A stretch of 64,000 nucleotides of DNA from Austropuccinia psidii (GCA_023105745.1 JALGQZ010000011.1:16087975-16151974), one strand, 5' to 3'; numbered from the stretch's first letter, positions 1 through 11,979 are shown. The notes: generated from the letters alone by a model not told the origin. Made by a program: numbers and translations.

Positions 1-1332
1 TTCCCTGGCTGGGAAATTGGCCTGACGGTTGGGCAAGCTTGTTTTGAGGCCTTTTGACACAGGACTCAAGACTATGCTTCCCACCACAATAAGTACACAA
101 GCCTTCCTTGATTCTTCTTTCTTTTTCAGAACCTTTCAACTTGAAGTCCTTATTCAACAAGGAAGAATGGGGCTTTTCCCGCTTTTGAGCATCAAAATTC
201 TTCTTCTTATGACTTGAGCTTGAAGAATTTTGATGATGAGAAGAAGTTAACTTTGAGGCTTCAGGCTTCTTCTATTGATGATGATTCTTCTCCTTTTGCC
301 TCTCATGGTACCTGGTATTGAGTTCCAGGGTAACGTCCATTAAGTCTTGAAGAGAATCAATATTTGTAGGATGGGAGGCCAATTGATCCAGGATCCTGGA
401 TGACAATTCATTCCTGAAATGATGGATGGGAGCTATTTCTCCCCAATCCCCAATTCTTGAAACCAAACTCCTGAAATTGGCTATGTATAGTGAAACGTGG
501 CCACCTTCTTTCATTCTAAGGCCATCCAACTCTGCTTCAGCTTTTCTAACTTCATTCGGGTCCCCAAATAAAATGAAGAGTTGGGATTCAAACAATGGCC
601 GAGAATTGAGAAGATAGCTTGAGTCTTGATGTGAGAGATTAGAAAGATAAGGCTCAATCCATTTTGCAGCCCTGCCAATGAGAAATGAAGTGGCATAAAG
701 AACCTTCTTCCTGTCTTGAGAGAAGTTTGCCGGATCATTATGAAAGATAAGCTGGCATGACTGAATAAAGCTTCTGACTTTGAAGGGCTGAGTCCCATCA
801 AAGCATTCTGGTGCCTTCATAGATGGAGTCTTGAACGCTGGTGGTCTTGATGATTCAGAAGAAGAAGCTGCTTGAAGATTGGCCATAATCTGAGTCATTT
901 GCTGCATAATGACCAATAAGGATGGTTCAGATTGATGAGACGCAGGCTGATCAGACTGGGCTAGAGTTAGTCTTCCAGTACCTTGGGATGCCCCCACCAG
1001 AGCAGGAACACCTTCAGTACCTTCAGACTCTTCCTCTTCCACAGGATTCTCCTCCTCCTCTTCACCATCTTTACCTGGACCTTTGAAACTAGTCCTTGGA
1101 ATGCCTGGAAAACCGCCAACTACTCCTGAAAATAATTTGATCTTCTTGGAACTCTTCCTTCCTTCCTGGATGGTGCTGCTTGTTCCATGTGGGGTCCTCT
1201 ATCTAGTTGGGCCCTCAGTTGAGGAACTGCTGGGGTGCCATCAAGAGGGACTTCTGGAGTAGGAGTAAGAACAGCTTGAGTTCGAGCCTGAGATCTGGTC
1301 TGTCTTGCAGGAGGTGAATGTTGGAGTGGCAT
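1..1332 (-). pseudogene. Broken gag of Ty3-type retrotransposon (element 1), 5' part
   Basis: Structural capsid-nucleocapsid protein of an LTR retrotransposon. Three pieces are visible. Bases 1120-1332 give an N-terminus beginning MPLQHSPPARQTRSQ. Bases 272-1042 give an acidic linker and the gag core (PECFDGTQPFKVRSF, then an AAKWIEPYL-type helix), as in Ty3 gag proteins. Bases 59-98 give a CCHC zinc knuckle of spacing CX2CX3HX4C. The first piece shifts frame near 1130-1140: the linker continues in another frame instead of stopping at YFQE. An in-frame TAG at 272-274 separates the core from the zinc knuckle. The pol part lies left of the window. The gag type differs clearly from that of elements A-F. 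From memory it resembles the commonest gag of Austropuccinia psidii; this was not checked. Confidence 0.85.
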
Positions 1333-1414
1333 GATTGAATATGTATAAAATTTGAATTAAAATGGATCAAAACTTGAAAAAAAACTTGAGGCAAAACCAA
1401 ATAGTCTTGAGGAT

Positions 1415-2921
1415 TGTCAGGGTGAGTCTATATAGTAGCTATAAAATGTAGTTACAAGCTAGTATTATGACTGTGACACGTCAAAAAACAAATAAATTTA
1501 AATCTTCAGGTCCTACTGCTACATGGTAACAGTGGTGATGAATCTATTGAGGACCTGGGTTGCAATACTCTAATATCTTTGACTTTAAAGAAGTACTACA
1601 ATAATTATATTCTAATTATATCTTTAATGATAATTCTAAGGACACTACTGATTGATAACAGTTTTGTCACATAAGAATAGGGATAATAAGATAAGATGAT
1701 GGGTTTTCTAGGAAAAAAACCCTTCTTTTTATATCTTTCAAGACTGTCAAGAGTGATTAAATCTTCACACGTCAGAGGAGTGAAAATTTTCACTCCAATG
1801 ATCAATCTGTGGTTCTGGATCATCATTTCTGACATCAATAGAGGCAGAATTGTGGTTTTGGAATCACAAATGACCATTCTGGATCAATACAGGGTGAAAA
1901 AAACTTTTCACCTGCCAAGTCAGCACTTGGATGACGTTGTTCTGGTGTCTGTATGATCAATAATGATGATTTTAGAGAGGTTATATCTTCATAAGTATAT
2001 TATTTTAAGTATGAGAGCAATACTGTTTGATACAAGTTTGATACAGTCATGTATTGCTAGAAAAACCTTCCAATCAAGATATCTCAGTCAGTTCTTAACA
2101 TATCGAGAAACCAAGAGCACACAATTGAAGGGCTTAATTGGCTCTTTAATTTGGTGTGCTTCATGTTTACCCTTCTTTAAAATAGCAAAAGATATAAGGG
2201 TTTCAAGTTTTTGGATGTATTTTTGTACATCAGTATGACGCTTCAAAAACTTCCATACCAGATATCTTCTTCAATTTGGAAGATATCTGTATTCTGATGA
2301 TACAGTCTTGTAGGGCTTGATTGGCTCTACAGTTTGGTATATTACACTGTACAGTTGTATGAGTGTATGCCAAAGATACAGGGGTTTGTTTACATTGTTG
2401 TTTTCAGAATATCTGTATTTTGGTTGTGAAACCTTTGAGCCATGATCCCTCAGTCAATTTAAGAGATACAGATGTCTAAGGTGTCTCAAATCAAAGCTCT
2501 TGTTTAGATCTTTAATTTGGTTATACTTTTGTACAGTTTTGTACAAGACCTCTTTGACTTTCAGGGCGGCCTTGGTTTTAAAATAAAGGTCATATGGTAT
2601 CTCCAGTTTTAGTGGTGTTACAGCAACATGGATGATACCATTGTGTGGCTCTCTATGTGAGCTTTAAGAAAAATACCATTTTGGTATAGAATAAATTAAA
2701 TATGCATAAGTTAGATGAGAGGTGAAAATAAGGGTTTTGACATGTTTATTCTCCTCTAGGTTTCCTTATTCTGTTTGGATAAGGTTGGTGTTTAATTTAA
2801 GAGGAGTTTTTTCCTCTTATTTATTACCTGTATTGACTATGTTTGTTCAAGACTTGTCATACCATTATTTATGGTATGTTGGATGTCATGCTAGTGCTCT
2901 GTTTTGAGTCACAGGCTGACA
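1415..2921 (-). repeat. 5' LTR of element 1
   Basis: On the minus strand the segment starts TGTCAGCCTGTGACTC and ends CACCCTGACA, giving the TGTCAG/CTGACA ends of this LTR family. It lies directly upstream of the gag at 1-1332 with an 80-bp leader between. It is about 1507 bp long. Its 5' end (2921) and interior CACCTCTCATCTAA tract match the LTRs at 5483, 13075 and 38303. The leader after it (ATCCTCAAGACTATTTGG) lacks the GGCC-rich primer site found beside the other LTRs, so element 1 probably uses a different primer. The matching 3' LTR is outside the window. Confidence 0.8.
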
Positions 2922-3590
2922 AAGATAAAATCAAATCAAATCTTGAGGAAAAGATCAATGAATGAATGAAAATCTTCAAGTATGTCAATCAATCAAATCA
3001 AATGAGTCTTGAAGTCAAAAGCAATATCAATGAAAATCTTGAAGTCAATAAAATAAATCAATAAATAAATAAATGAAATCTTGCAGTGAAAATCAATCAG
3101 TCAAATGAATTCTTGAGTCAAAATCAATTTATGTCAAAGTCTTGATGTGAAAATCAGCAAAATCAATGAAAAGTCTTCAGGTCAATCAATTATCTTGAAG
3201 TCAATATCAATTATGTCAAATCAGTCAATCAAATCAATAATCAAGTGAATTCTTCTTTAAATTCAAAAATTTTTGAGGAATAAATCAAAATGAATCCTGA
3301 TATGAAGAACATGTCTGAATAAATTTGATGAAAAATCTGAGAACAAATGATGATACGCCTGAATGAAGGATAAAAATGAGATTGATGATTAAAATTGAGA
3401 TTAAAGATAAAACAGAAAATAAAATTTGGGTCAGCTTTCAATCTTCAGAATGAAGAATGAATGAAAGAAAATTGAGAGGTGACAAAGAATTATTAAATTC
3501 ATAAGTGTTAAAGAGTCATAATTTTGATGAATGAAAGTGATAAAGAATGAATGAATAAAATGATGAAGAATGAATGAATAGAATAAAAAG
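2922..3590. repeat. Degenerate low-complexity repeat tract
   Basis: AT-rich tract made of loosely repeated phrases such as tcaatgaaaatcttgaagtc, tcaatcaatcaaat and gaatgaatgaat, without a constant period. No coding signal was seen. It directly abuts the 5' end of the element 1 LTR and so is the target of that insertion. Confidence 0.6.
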
Positions 3591-4260
3591 AAATTATGAG
3601 TTAATTAATATAATGTCACAGGGGCTCTTATGGAAGCAAGAGGGCCTGGCACTCAGGAATCAAGAACTCACTTGGAGGGCTCCAAAAGATGATAAGAAAT
3701 ACTACGGAATGTATTTCTTAAGCAGGAATAAGAAAGAGGACAAATATGCCAAAGATAACAAAGAATAATAAGAATGAGGCCAGAGGCCAAAGATACAAGA
3801 AAGCCAAAAGCCAAGAAGCCAACCAAGTGAATCCTCAATTCACTGTTTCAACCTGCCAGAAAGAACAATGGAATTAGTAAGGGATATGACCACCAATATC
3901 CACTGACAGGCAAGGAAAGAAAAGAGAAAAAGGTGCTAATGACTGACTTAAGATTATCAGCATTAACTTCAATAAGGTAAAAGAAAATAAGGATAAAAAT
4001 AAATCCAATATATTAATTAACTGGGTAAAAAGTCCCCCAGGTGATGAAAGGTAGCCGGTATATGTGAAAACTGAAAGATTGATCCTGGAAGGTGGATCAA
4101 TGACTGTATTGTCTGAATCAGGAAATACAGTTCTGGCCATCTTGAAATCTAAACTGTGTGATGGAATTCCCACAGTGGAATATGGAATGGCCCAATTGGG
4201 CCAAGACCATACAGGTTGATTGAATGAGGCCTGTATGGATGAATTGAGTTGTCCAAGGAG
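3591..4260. other. Unassigned sequence, no credible gene
   Basis: Mixed-composition DNA. Short open frames exist on both strands (for example 3574-3768 plus and 3874-4173 minus), but none shows a known motif or a conserved partner elsewhere in the window. It may be remnant retrotransposon interior, as the block to its right is clearly repeat-like. Nothing firmer can be said. Confidence 0.4.
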
Positions 4261-5290
4261 TATTGAATACTTGATTCCTTGACAACTGATTAAAAGGATG
4301 TAATACCTCTTGAGAATTGCTCTTGATTAATCCTGAATGAATTGTGCCAACCCAACTCCTGCAGATACAGGTGGTTGGGATCCCTGAAGAGTCTTCTGAT
4401 TGCCGCCATAACTTGTCAGACTGATGAGCTGATTAATCCTCCTTCGAAATGGGCGTTGGGATTGGGGACCTTGATTTGGAAAGGTGGAATTGGGTCCTGA
4501 AAACGTCACCATTGGATTGATGAGCAGAAATGGTGCATAATGGTATATAATACCATATATGCACCATGCCTGCAACCTTGAGTACAGATGGTATGAAGGA
4601 AAGGAAGCAATCCCCTGGAGTTGAGGGGAAAGACGGACTGAGCTGATCTGGTGGCCTCTGGTGGTTGCCAGAGGCCACGGATGAACTATTGGTCCATGGT
4701 GGTCCATGGCCACAATTGGGTCCTACAGAATTTATGGCCAAAAAGGTGCCCATGAGGTTTTTGGTCATTTTTGGGTCCAAGGAAATGGTGGCCAAAAATG
4801 GCTCAGGTGGGCCCAATGTTTGTTTGGGACCCACCTGGATGGCCCCTTTGGCCCCTTTTGGCTTCATTGGATTAGGCCAAAAGGGGCCTACATGGCCTAC
4901 AGACCGTGAATCATGCCCCACAGGCCGTAGGGGGCCTAAATGGCCCTTTTGGGCCATTTAAGCCAAAAACCCAATAATGAAAGGGGTGACCCTGAATCCA
5001 AAGATGATGGTGAGGGGGCCTGGAGGCCCCTATAAGACAAAATTACCCCCAGGCCCAAAATCAAAGATGGAGGCCTGGGGGTTGGTGAAGTGGGAATTGG
5101 CCAAGAAGGCCAATGACGGCAGGATATGGCCTGAGGCCATAAGATGGCCATTCGAAGGTGTTATGGCGTGGATGCCATAGAGCACCCAAGGGGGCCAAGT
5201 GGCCATAAATGATATGATGTGACCAATTGGCTCCAGGTTGGATTGCCGCAACCATCAAGGAGGAGGGTCAAACTCGTGGTTGTGACAAGG
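4261..5290. repeat. GGCC-rich block with many short inverted repeats
   Basis: This stretch is visibly richer in G and C than its surroundings and full of GGCC, TGGCC and GGGCC words in both orientations, for example around 4780-4960. Long frames are open on both strands here (4433-4957 and 4327-4713 minus, 4665-4961 plus), as expected from stop-poor composition rather than from a gene. Glycine/proline/tryptophan-rich frames of this kind recur, as I recall, among predicted proteins of Austropuccinia, which would fit a repeat. The block ends sharply at about 5290, where the leader of retrotransposon A' begins. Confidence 0.5.
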
Positions 5291-5482
5291 TTTCAGTGGG
5301 TATTAACGACGTGCTAAGTGCTCTTATAATAAGAGTAATAAATTAAAATATATATATAATATATATTTTTAAGAAATATTACACCTAAAAAGAATAAAAC
5401 AATTGTGAGAAAGTGAGAAATAAGAGAAAAAACTCACTTATAAGGGTCCAAAAAGGCTATAAACACGGACAGGCCACCAGAA
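5291..5482 (-). mobile_element. Truncated 5' leader of retrotransposon copy A'
   Basis: On the minus strand this matches the leader of copies A (12830-13074) and D (39743-39945 on plus). It has the same CAGTGGGTATTA box, ATATATAT tract, AATATTACACC-AAAAAGAATAAAACAATTG segment, a GTGAGT 5' splice-like site at 5437, and a primer-site block ending next to the LTR at 5483. The copy stops at about 5290 in the GGCC-rich block. No gag or pol of A' remains. Confidence 0.7.
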
Positions 5483-6916
5483 TGTCAGTTGTAATCTTTG
5501 TTGAAGCAGTAATTAGGCTATTTACAACTAGAACTATGACTTTGATATGTGAAAATAACTTTAAAATGAAAGTTTTTTAATAATATAATGGCTTATAATA
5601 TGATAAAAGGGTTCTACTACTGAGAAATAGTGGTGGTGAGCGCTATTGAGAACCCATGATGCAGTCTTACTAGTTGGATTACTATAATGAAAATACAATA
5701 ATTAAAATTATTATTATACCCTGATTATTACCCAACAATAAAAATTTTTTGGACAGTCTACTACGTAGGATATTCAAGAGCAGGATGAGGAAACAATTCT
5801 GGCTGTGAAGAGCCTCCTTTTTATCCTGAAATGGGGTGGAAAGGGTGCTAGACCTTTCCACGTGGAGGAAGTGAAGATTTTTCACTCTCTAGGACTGGCT
5901 TGTGGTTTGCAAACAGCCTGTATAGCCTGTATTGGGCTCAGATGTGATTTTGAAACCACATCTGAGCAGGTTTCACCAATACAGGGTGAAAACTTTCATC
6001 TGGGGACCTCACAGCCTGATTCTGACGTGTATGACGTGTAGAATGCTGTACAGAAACTGTATGGGGCCGCAGTATTGGCTGAAATATGAGCTATTGAAGT
6101 AAAAACAAGCCTCTTTGTCTATTTGACACCTCATATTCATGGTTATGGAATATTGTCCCATGGTAAGGCTTTATTGGTCAGAATGTGGGATTTTGACCTT
6201 AAAGCAGCTATAAATTCGTTGGTTTTTGAGATATAAGCCTCAAAGCTGAACCAGTGTGTAGCTCTGTATGTGGTCTACACAATGGTACCTCATTTGATAT
6301 GTTTATCATTAAATATGGCAAAGTTATGCCATGTACAAGATTTTTGTACATATGCGTGGTTTAGGCAAAAAGCTGTATTGAGCTTGTTTGCCCCAGAACT
6401 TCTGCTATAGTTGAGATATGGGAAAATGGATTACACCACCAGATATCCCTGATTGTCCTCTTTCCAAAAAGACCCCACTTCAAGTATCTTACACTAAAAC
6501 TGTAGAAGCTAGATGTGAGGTGAACGTTTTGTTCACCCTTATTTGGCCTGAAATTGGCCATAACTCCAGTAATATTGGTGCTAGCTCAGTTTGGCTGGTA
6601 CCATTAGATAGCCCTGGCGTAGAGCTTCATTTTGAATACCCATTTGATGGGTTAAGCCTCGCCTTCTGGATTTTAGATGGGAGGTGAAAATTAAGGTTCA
6701 TGCTCAGCAATAACTTTGAGCAGGAATAAATTTGCTATTCTTTGTCCTATGGTGATCGGACTTTTATTTTCATAAAGGGGTGAGTTTCCTCTTTCCTTTG
6801 ATACCTTTTGACCTGATTTGGGCAGCTCCATGTTTTGGTGGTATCTTGGCTATACCATTGGTTTATGGTATTTTGGCTGTCATGCTTGTGCTCTGGTTTG
6901 GAGTCACAGGCTGACA
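5483..6916 (-). repeat. LTR shared by retrotransposon copies A' and A
   Basis: Complete LTR of about 1434 bp, TGTCAGCC at 6916 to a TGACA end at 5483 on the minus strand. On its left is a 5'-type leader with a primer-binding block. On its right is a polypurine tract followed by pol. One LTR therefore serves as 5' LTR of a left copy and 3' LTR of a right copy, the arrangement expected of a tandem pair sharing a middle LTR. Confidence 0.8.
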
Positions 6917-6932
6917 TACCCTCCCTCTAAAC
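6917..6932 (-). other. Polypurine tract of copy A
   Basis: Minus-strand GTTTAGAGGGAGGGTA lies directly before the TGTCAG start of the 3' LTR, the usual place of the plus-strand primer in LTR retrotransposons. Confidence 0.7.
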
Positions 6933-6940
6933 AAGGCTCA

Positions 6941-7582
6941 TCATTTATTAGACTTTCCAGTCCTCCTAGAGGCCCTGAATCTTCTTAAATGAAGGTTCCC
7001 ATCTGGTATGGCATCTTCTGCCAACCATTTGTCTTTATCAGCTTTTTGGTTCTTAAATCTGACTAAGTATTGTCTTTGATCCTTTCCATTAAGTCTGATC
7101 TTTGTGGCCCTGATGATCTTACTAACAGGTCCTGGGGAGTCCTCCACTTCCACTATACCAGGTGGTGTGGGGTTCTTCTTCCTGGAGGGGAATTAGTCCT
7201 CCTCTGTTTGGAAGTATGGTTTGACTAAACTTACTGGAAAGACTGGGTGCTTCCTGAAAAATTCCTCTGTAAGTTTGACCTCCACTGAATTCTTTCCTAT
7301 CAACCTAATGATAGTGAAATTCCCTACAAATGAGTCTCTCATCTTCTTGGGTCCTTTAAGATTATTGAAGTTTAGTGTAGACACCAGCACCTGGTTCCCT
7401 TCTTTAAAGTCAGGTTCCATGTATGATTTGTCCAACCTCTGCTTATTATATTCTTTTTCCTTAGCTATGCATTTGGCAGCTGTGTCACAAGCTCTCTTCC
7501 ACATTTCATGGAAATCTTTGGCTGGGGGTGGATGGTCAGAAGTTTTTTCTTCAAGTGATCCACAGGAAATAGAGGATTCCAC
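6941..7582 (-). pseudogene. Copy A integrase C-terminus and chromodomain, broken
   Basis: Two pieces in one frame. Bases 7193-7582 carry the integrase C-terminal GPY/F-like module ([43 protein letters not shown]). Bases 6941-7153 carry a chromodomain-like end (KIIRATKIRLNGKDQRQYL, DKWLAEDAIPD) that would direct integration to chromatin marks. A TAA at 7193-7195 splits the two. A frameshift near 7550 separates this part from the integrase core, whose frame runs on past it. These ORF starts are artefacts of the breaks; this was one gag-pol polyprotein. Confidence 0.85.
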
Positions 7583-8895
7583 CCTTTTTCTACCAGTGAA
7601 GGTGCTTTTTCTGTGGTAGAGTGCTGGCTTGTGTTATAAGCCAGTTGAACTTCTGGAAGAACGGTAACCAAGTCATGGGTGTATCCTTCATGGTCCTTGT
7701 ATTCCATACCATAGGCACAGAACCTTCTAAGGATGTCTTCCATAGTCTGGATCATCCTTTCAGCTAGGCCATCTGTTTGTGGATGGTAAGCTATGGAAAA
7801 AGCAAGCTTGGTGCCAAGCATATCATCCAAGTTGGTCCAAGCTTCAGATGTGAATTTTGGGTCCCTATCACTAATGATGATCTTAGAGACTCCACAGGTA
7901 GATATGATGTTATTCCAAAATAACAGAGCAGTATCCATGGCTGTGTCCTCTTTGTGGCATGGTAGACACCTCATGCTCTTTCTCAACCTATCAACTATGA
8001 TCAAGCAGGAATTGTGGTTTTCTTTGCCTCCTGGGACAGGTCCTGTAACCCAGTTCATGTTGATGGTTTCCCATGGGTGTTTGGGTTCTTCTATATGTTG
8101 AAATAACCCATACTTCTTCCCATGTTTCCTATTTTCCTTTTGGCATCTTTCACAAGTGTTGATGTATTCACTAAGCTCTTGTTCCCACTTGGGCCCCCAA
8201 GCTGTACTTGTTACCTTCTTGTTGGTCCTGTCTTCACTCATGTGTCCCATGTAGGGGCAGTCATGGCACTCCTGCAGGATCAGAGAGATGTGGTCTCTGT
8301 CTACCACTGTGAGTGCACTTGTGTGCTTATCTCTGTGGTAGAGCAGGCCATCTAGAAGGAAGAACTTGTTATCCTTATAGGCCCTCAACCAGGGTTCTTG
8401 CAGCTGGGATTCCAGTTCTGGACTCCTGTACTTTTGCTGAAGGAGTTGTAGTAATATGCCACACTGTTTTTGTTTGGCATAAGACTTCCGTACTGCACTG
8501 AAAAATTCATTATGCAGTTCTGAGCAACTTATTCCCAGTATGGGAGTTTCTGTTCCTTCTGAATCAGTGTTCCCACTTTCAAGGGTACCACTTCCTGGTT
8601 CCCATTCAGAGAATCTGAAGTTCCTCCTCCTATCTATTTCCATGAAATTGATAGGGATTTTGGCTGCACCTTCAGGGTCATAAGCTGGATTTCTCTTGAC
8701 ATTATCAAGTGCCCATCTGCTAAGGCCATCTGCACTGGTATGACTTTTACCTTCTCTGTATATGATTTTCATGTTCCCTCTATACTCCTGGATGGCTATT
8801 TGCCATCTCAGCCTGTGTCTATTTGTAGTCTTCATGTTCAGCAAAGACTTCAAGGCTGTGCAGTCTGTGTAGACTTCCAGGACTGCACCCTCCAA
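7465..8895 (-). pseudogene. Copy A RNase H end and integrase core, broken
   Basis: Open frame of 476 codons within the pol of copy A. It holds the end of RNase H ([25 protein letters not shown]), the integrase zinc-binding HHCC region ([12 protein letters not shown], then [12 protein letters not shown]) and the DDE core ([30 protein letters not shown]). The first catalytic aspartate is changed to asparagine (NMNW; the corresponding residue in copies B, D and E is D), so the enzyme would be inactive even without the frame breaks. The true C-terminus continues in another frame at 7193-7582. Confidence 0.9.
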
Positions 8896-9553
8896 ATAAT
8901 AATGAAGTTTCTCCAGCGCCCAGACTAGACATAGACATTCAGTCTGGGTGGCCCCATACCTGGCTTCTGAATCTTTCAGTTGCCTTGAGATTCAGCAAAT
9001 TACTCCTTCTCTTGGTTCACCATCCACAATTTGTCCTTGGTGAAGGGCTGCTCCTAGGCCTTGACTGCATGCTGCATCTATATATAACCTGAATGGTAGT
9101 TCAAAGTCAGGTAAGATGATCACAGGTGCATTTGTGAGTTCATATTTGATCCTTTCATATGCTTCCCTCCTCCCCTTGGTGATTTCAAAAACTACATCTT
9201 TTGAACACAACTTGTATAAACTACCAGTTATGTGGGCAAAATTCTTGATGTGGTTTCTATAGTAGCTATCAAAACCAAAGAAAGATTGCATCTTTTCGAT
9301 TCTCTTTGATACTGGCTTTTGCAGTACTGTTGCTACTTTATTCTGGTCAATTGCCAGACTAAGACCTGAGACTTTATGTCCTAAAGCCAGTAGCTCCTGT
9401 TGGCCAAAATTACACTTTTTCTAGTGAAACTTTCAGATTGATGGGTGTACATTTTCTTAGCACTCTGTCTATGTAATGTACATGGTCTTCGCATGTCTCT
9501 GAGTATATAATGATATCATCAATATATACCACCATTCAGCCTTCCAATATTTC
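8896..9553 (-). pseudogene. Copy A reverse transcriptase end and RNase H, broken
   Basis: Homologous to the corresponding part of copy D. An open stretch at 8992-9291 encodes [16 protein letters not shown] through the RNase H start [15 protein letters not shown] and ends at a TGA (8992-8994) where D has tyrosine. Upstream, the YIDD catalytic box is still present near 9505-9530, but it is preceded by TAA and TGA stops in the TIFQ-EIxEGW stretch (9530-9560). One extra base near 9421 breaks the ISLKKCNFG segment. All of these breaks are seen by aligning with copy D. Confidence 0.8.
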
Positions 9554-10425
9554 TTATTGAAATATTGTGTCCATCATCCTTTGGAAGTGGGATGGTGCAT
9601 TTTTGATGCCAAATGGCATCCTGGTGTACTCATATATACCCATATGGCATATTATTCTCATTAGTTTCATGGAGTTTGGTTTAACTCCATTTTGGTGGAA
9701 ACCTTCCATACAATCTATTTTGGTTATGTATTTGGCTTTTGCCAGTTTACCCAAGGCATAGGGTATCCTGGGTATAGGGTACCTGTCTGCTTTTGTGTAG
9801 CTATTCAGAGCTCTGAAGTCTCCACACAGTCTAGACTTGCCATCATTCCAGGTGATTAGGACAGGGGTGGTGATTTCCACTATTTCATTATGTCCAATCT
9901 TCCTGATGACATCCATGTCCAAGAGTTCATTGATATGTTTCTCAATTTCTTTCCTGGTTTCCAGGCTTGCTGGATAAGGATGTCTCCTAAGAATGGGTGG
10001 ATAAGGCCTTTCCACATCCACATATAGTTCTATATCATGGCCTTTGATCTTTCCTAATGGTTCTTCACCAATGGCAAATGCTGGTCTGTTCTTTCTCAGC
10101 ATTTTCAATAAGCTTAGTTTTTGTTTACTTGTGAGGGTAGTGCTAAACTGTCCCTCCCTGAATTTTTCCAGGAGTTTTCTAATGGATCTTGAGAAGCTTT
10201 CTGGTATATATCAAGTGAAAATTTCTTGTCCTTGCTAGTACCAATGGTAATGTGCCTATTTTTACTATTGTAAATATCTATGCCATACATCCTCTGGTAA
10301 TCTGTTCCCAGTAAGAATGCTTGGATGTGGGCATCATTGAGCACTACAAACTCTGGATTGAGTCTGATATTACCCTTCCTATGGGGTATAATTATTTCTT
10401 CAATAATTGTACCAATGGAAGTCAT
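9554..10425 (-). pseudogene. Copy A protease end and reverse transcriptase palm/fingers
   Basis: Bases 10114-10425 continue the protease-linker ([32 protein letters not shown]). A frameshift near 10195 moves the reading to 9554-10108, which carries reverse transcriptase motifs ([57 protein letters not shown]). It ends at a TAA where copy D has glutamate. Part of a single gag-pol frame in the ancestor. Confidence 0.85.
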
Positions 10426-10440
10426 CTTCCCTGATGCACT

Positions 10441-11979
10441 TTAAAAGCTCCATGCCTTGGTGGGAAAGAGCTGTTTTTCCCAATTTGGGGAGTGGTTAGC
10501 CAGATAATTTCTAGCCACTATGGGGCAATGTGCTCCACTATTAATGATCAGTGGATGCTGAGCATTGTCAATACAGACAGTTGTCTTACTGGCTGTTCCA
10601 TGTATATATGCCATTCCTTTGGTTGGTGTAACCAGGAATGTCTGGGCATCTTGTGTATGTTTGCACAAGTTTTTGTTGGCAGTATCCTGTGGCATGCCTT
10701 CTTCCAACTGTATATCCTGGATTTCCAGTGGGTTTTCCTCTTGGTACTCCACTAGAAATTCTTCTCTTGGGTCTTTTTCATCATCAGATTGTTCTCTGAT
10801 GGAATCACCCATGGAGTCTGATTCAGAATCCTCTGTTGGGGATTCCTCCTCTGGGACTTTCTCAATGGCATAGACTTTGTTCTTTTCCTTTGGGCAGTTG
10901 TTAGCATGGTGGTCTCTTGAACCACAATTGTGACAAGAATTTTTCTTCTTTGCCACTTCTGCCACTCTTTCTTTGGGTTTGTCTTTAAACTCTACCCTGA
11001 AAGTTTGTTTCTCTCTGAAACCACTGCTCTTATATAGGGTGAATTTCCCTATATTAGTTCTTTTTCTTATGTCTTTTAAGGTATCAGCAATGTCATCTAG
11101 AGTGCAATTTTGGTGGCATCTGCATTTTACTGCATACTCTAGCTCTCTTGGCAGTTGTGTCAGAATTTTGTGATTCCTCATTTGGATGTTCATCTGAGGA
11201 TCAATGGCTTTAAGTCTTTTAGACTGTCTAAGACACCACTCATATGGATATTTGTCTACATAGTATTTGTCAATGTCAAATGACATGGTCTTTTGCCATA
11301 TCCAAGTTCCATTACTGTACTTTTGGATGATTTGACTCTTCCACCATGGCCAGTTTCTTCTGCCATGAATTTCTTTCATTTCTGTGTACCATATACTCGC
11401 ATGACCTTTAAATGCAGTATTCAATCTAGCAGTGATACAGTAGTCTGGTATTCTTGGTACATCAATGAAGAGTCCATCAATATAATCTATGAGTTTCATA
11501 TGGTCATATTCTCCTGTTCCAGAGAATTTGGGCCAACTTGAGGCCTCAGGAAGCTGTTTCAAGGCTTCCTTCACTGAATAAGACATACCATCCCCATCCT
11601 GGTATTGTGATGGAGATCTTGCCTTATTCATCAACATGGCATCTGGTTTGATGTGGTCTGGTTGATATGGATTATCCATAACTTGGCCTTGTGGTTGGGG
11701 CTTCAAGTTATGGTGGACATTAAACAATTTGTTTATGTGTTGATGCAGACAATCCCTGTCCCTTTTTCTATGGTGTTGCTCGTCAAAGAATAGATTCAGT
11801 CTTTTGTTAGTTTCTTCAGGGGCTTTGCTCAATTGGGCATGTCCTTCTTGAACATTTTTAACTATTTTTACCATGGAGGCTTGTGATTTTTTCATCCTCT
11901 CATGGCTGGCTTCAAGTTCTGCAAACTGCTTTGCAGATTTCTCAGCATATTGGGGCATTTGTAACCACAGTGTATCCAT
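10441..11979 (-). pseudogene. Copy A gag and protease start, nonsense-terminated
   Basis: Frame of 512 codons. It contains a coiled-coil-like N-part (AEKSAKQFAELEASHERM), the gag core ([34 protein letters not shown]), a CCHC zinc knuckle (CHNCGSRDHHANNC, spacing CX2CX4HX4C, near 10900-10940), an acidic linker, and the aspartic protease site. The protease triad reads NSG (INSGAHC) where copy D has DSG, so the catalytic aspartate is lost. A TAA at 10441-10443 replaces the AAG of copy D in FKSASG; the frame resumes directly at 10425. Confidence 0.9.

Noticed and set aside
3574..4173. Short frames right of the element 1 LTR as host genes
   Set aside because: Short, no recognisable domain, no introns or start context to support them, in a repeat-rich setting.
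4433..4957. Possible 174-codon minus-strand gene
   Set aside because: The frame is open because the block is GGCC-rich; the opposite strand is open too, and there is no motif, good start context or conserved partner.
7221..8501. Plus-strand frames opposite the pol of copy A (62-132 codons)
   Set aside because: Antisense shadows of integrase; no conservation with the antisense of copy D at the protein level.
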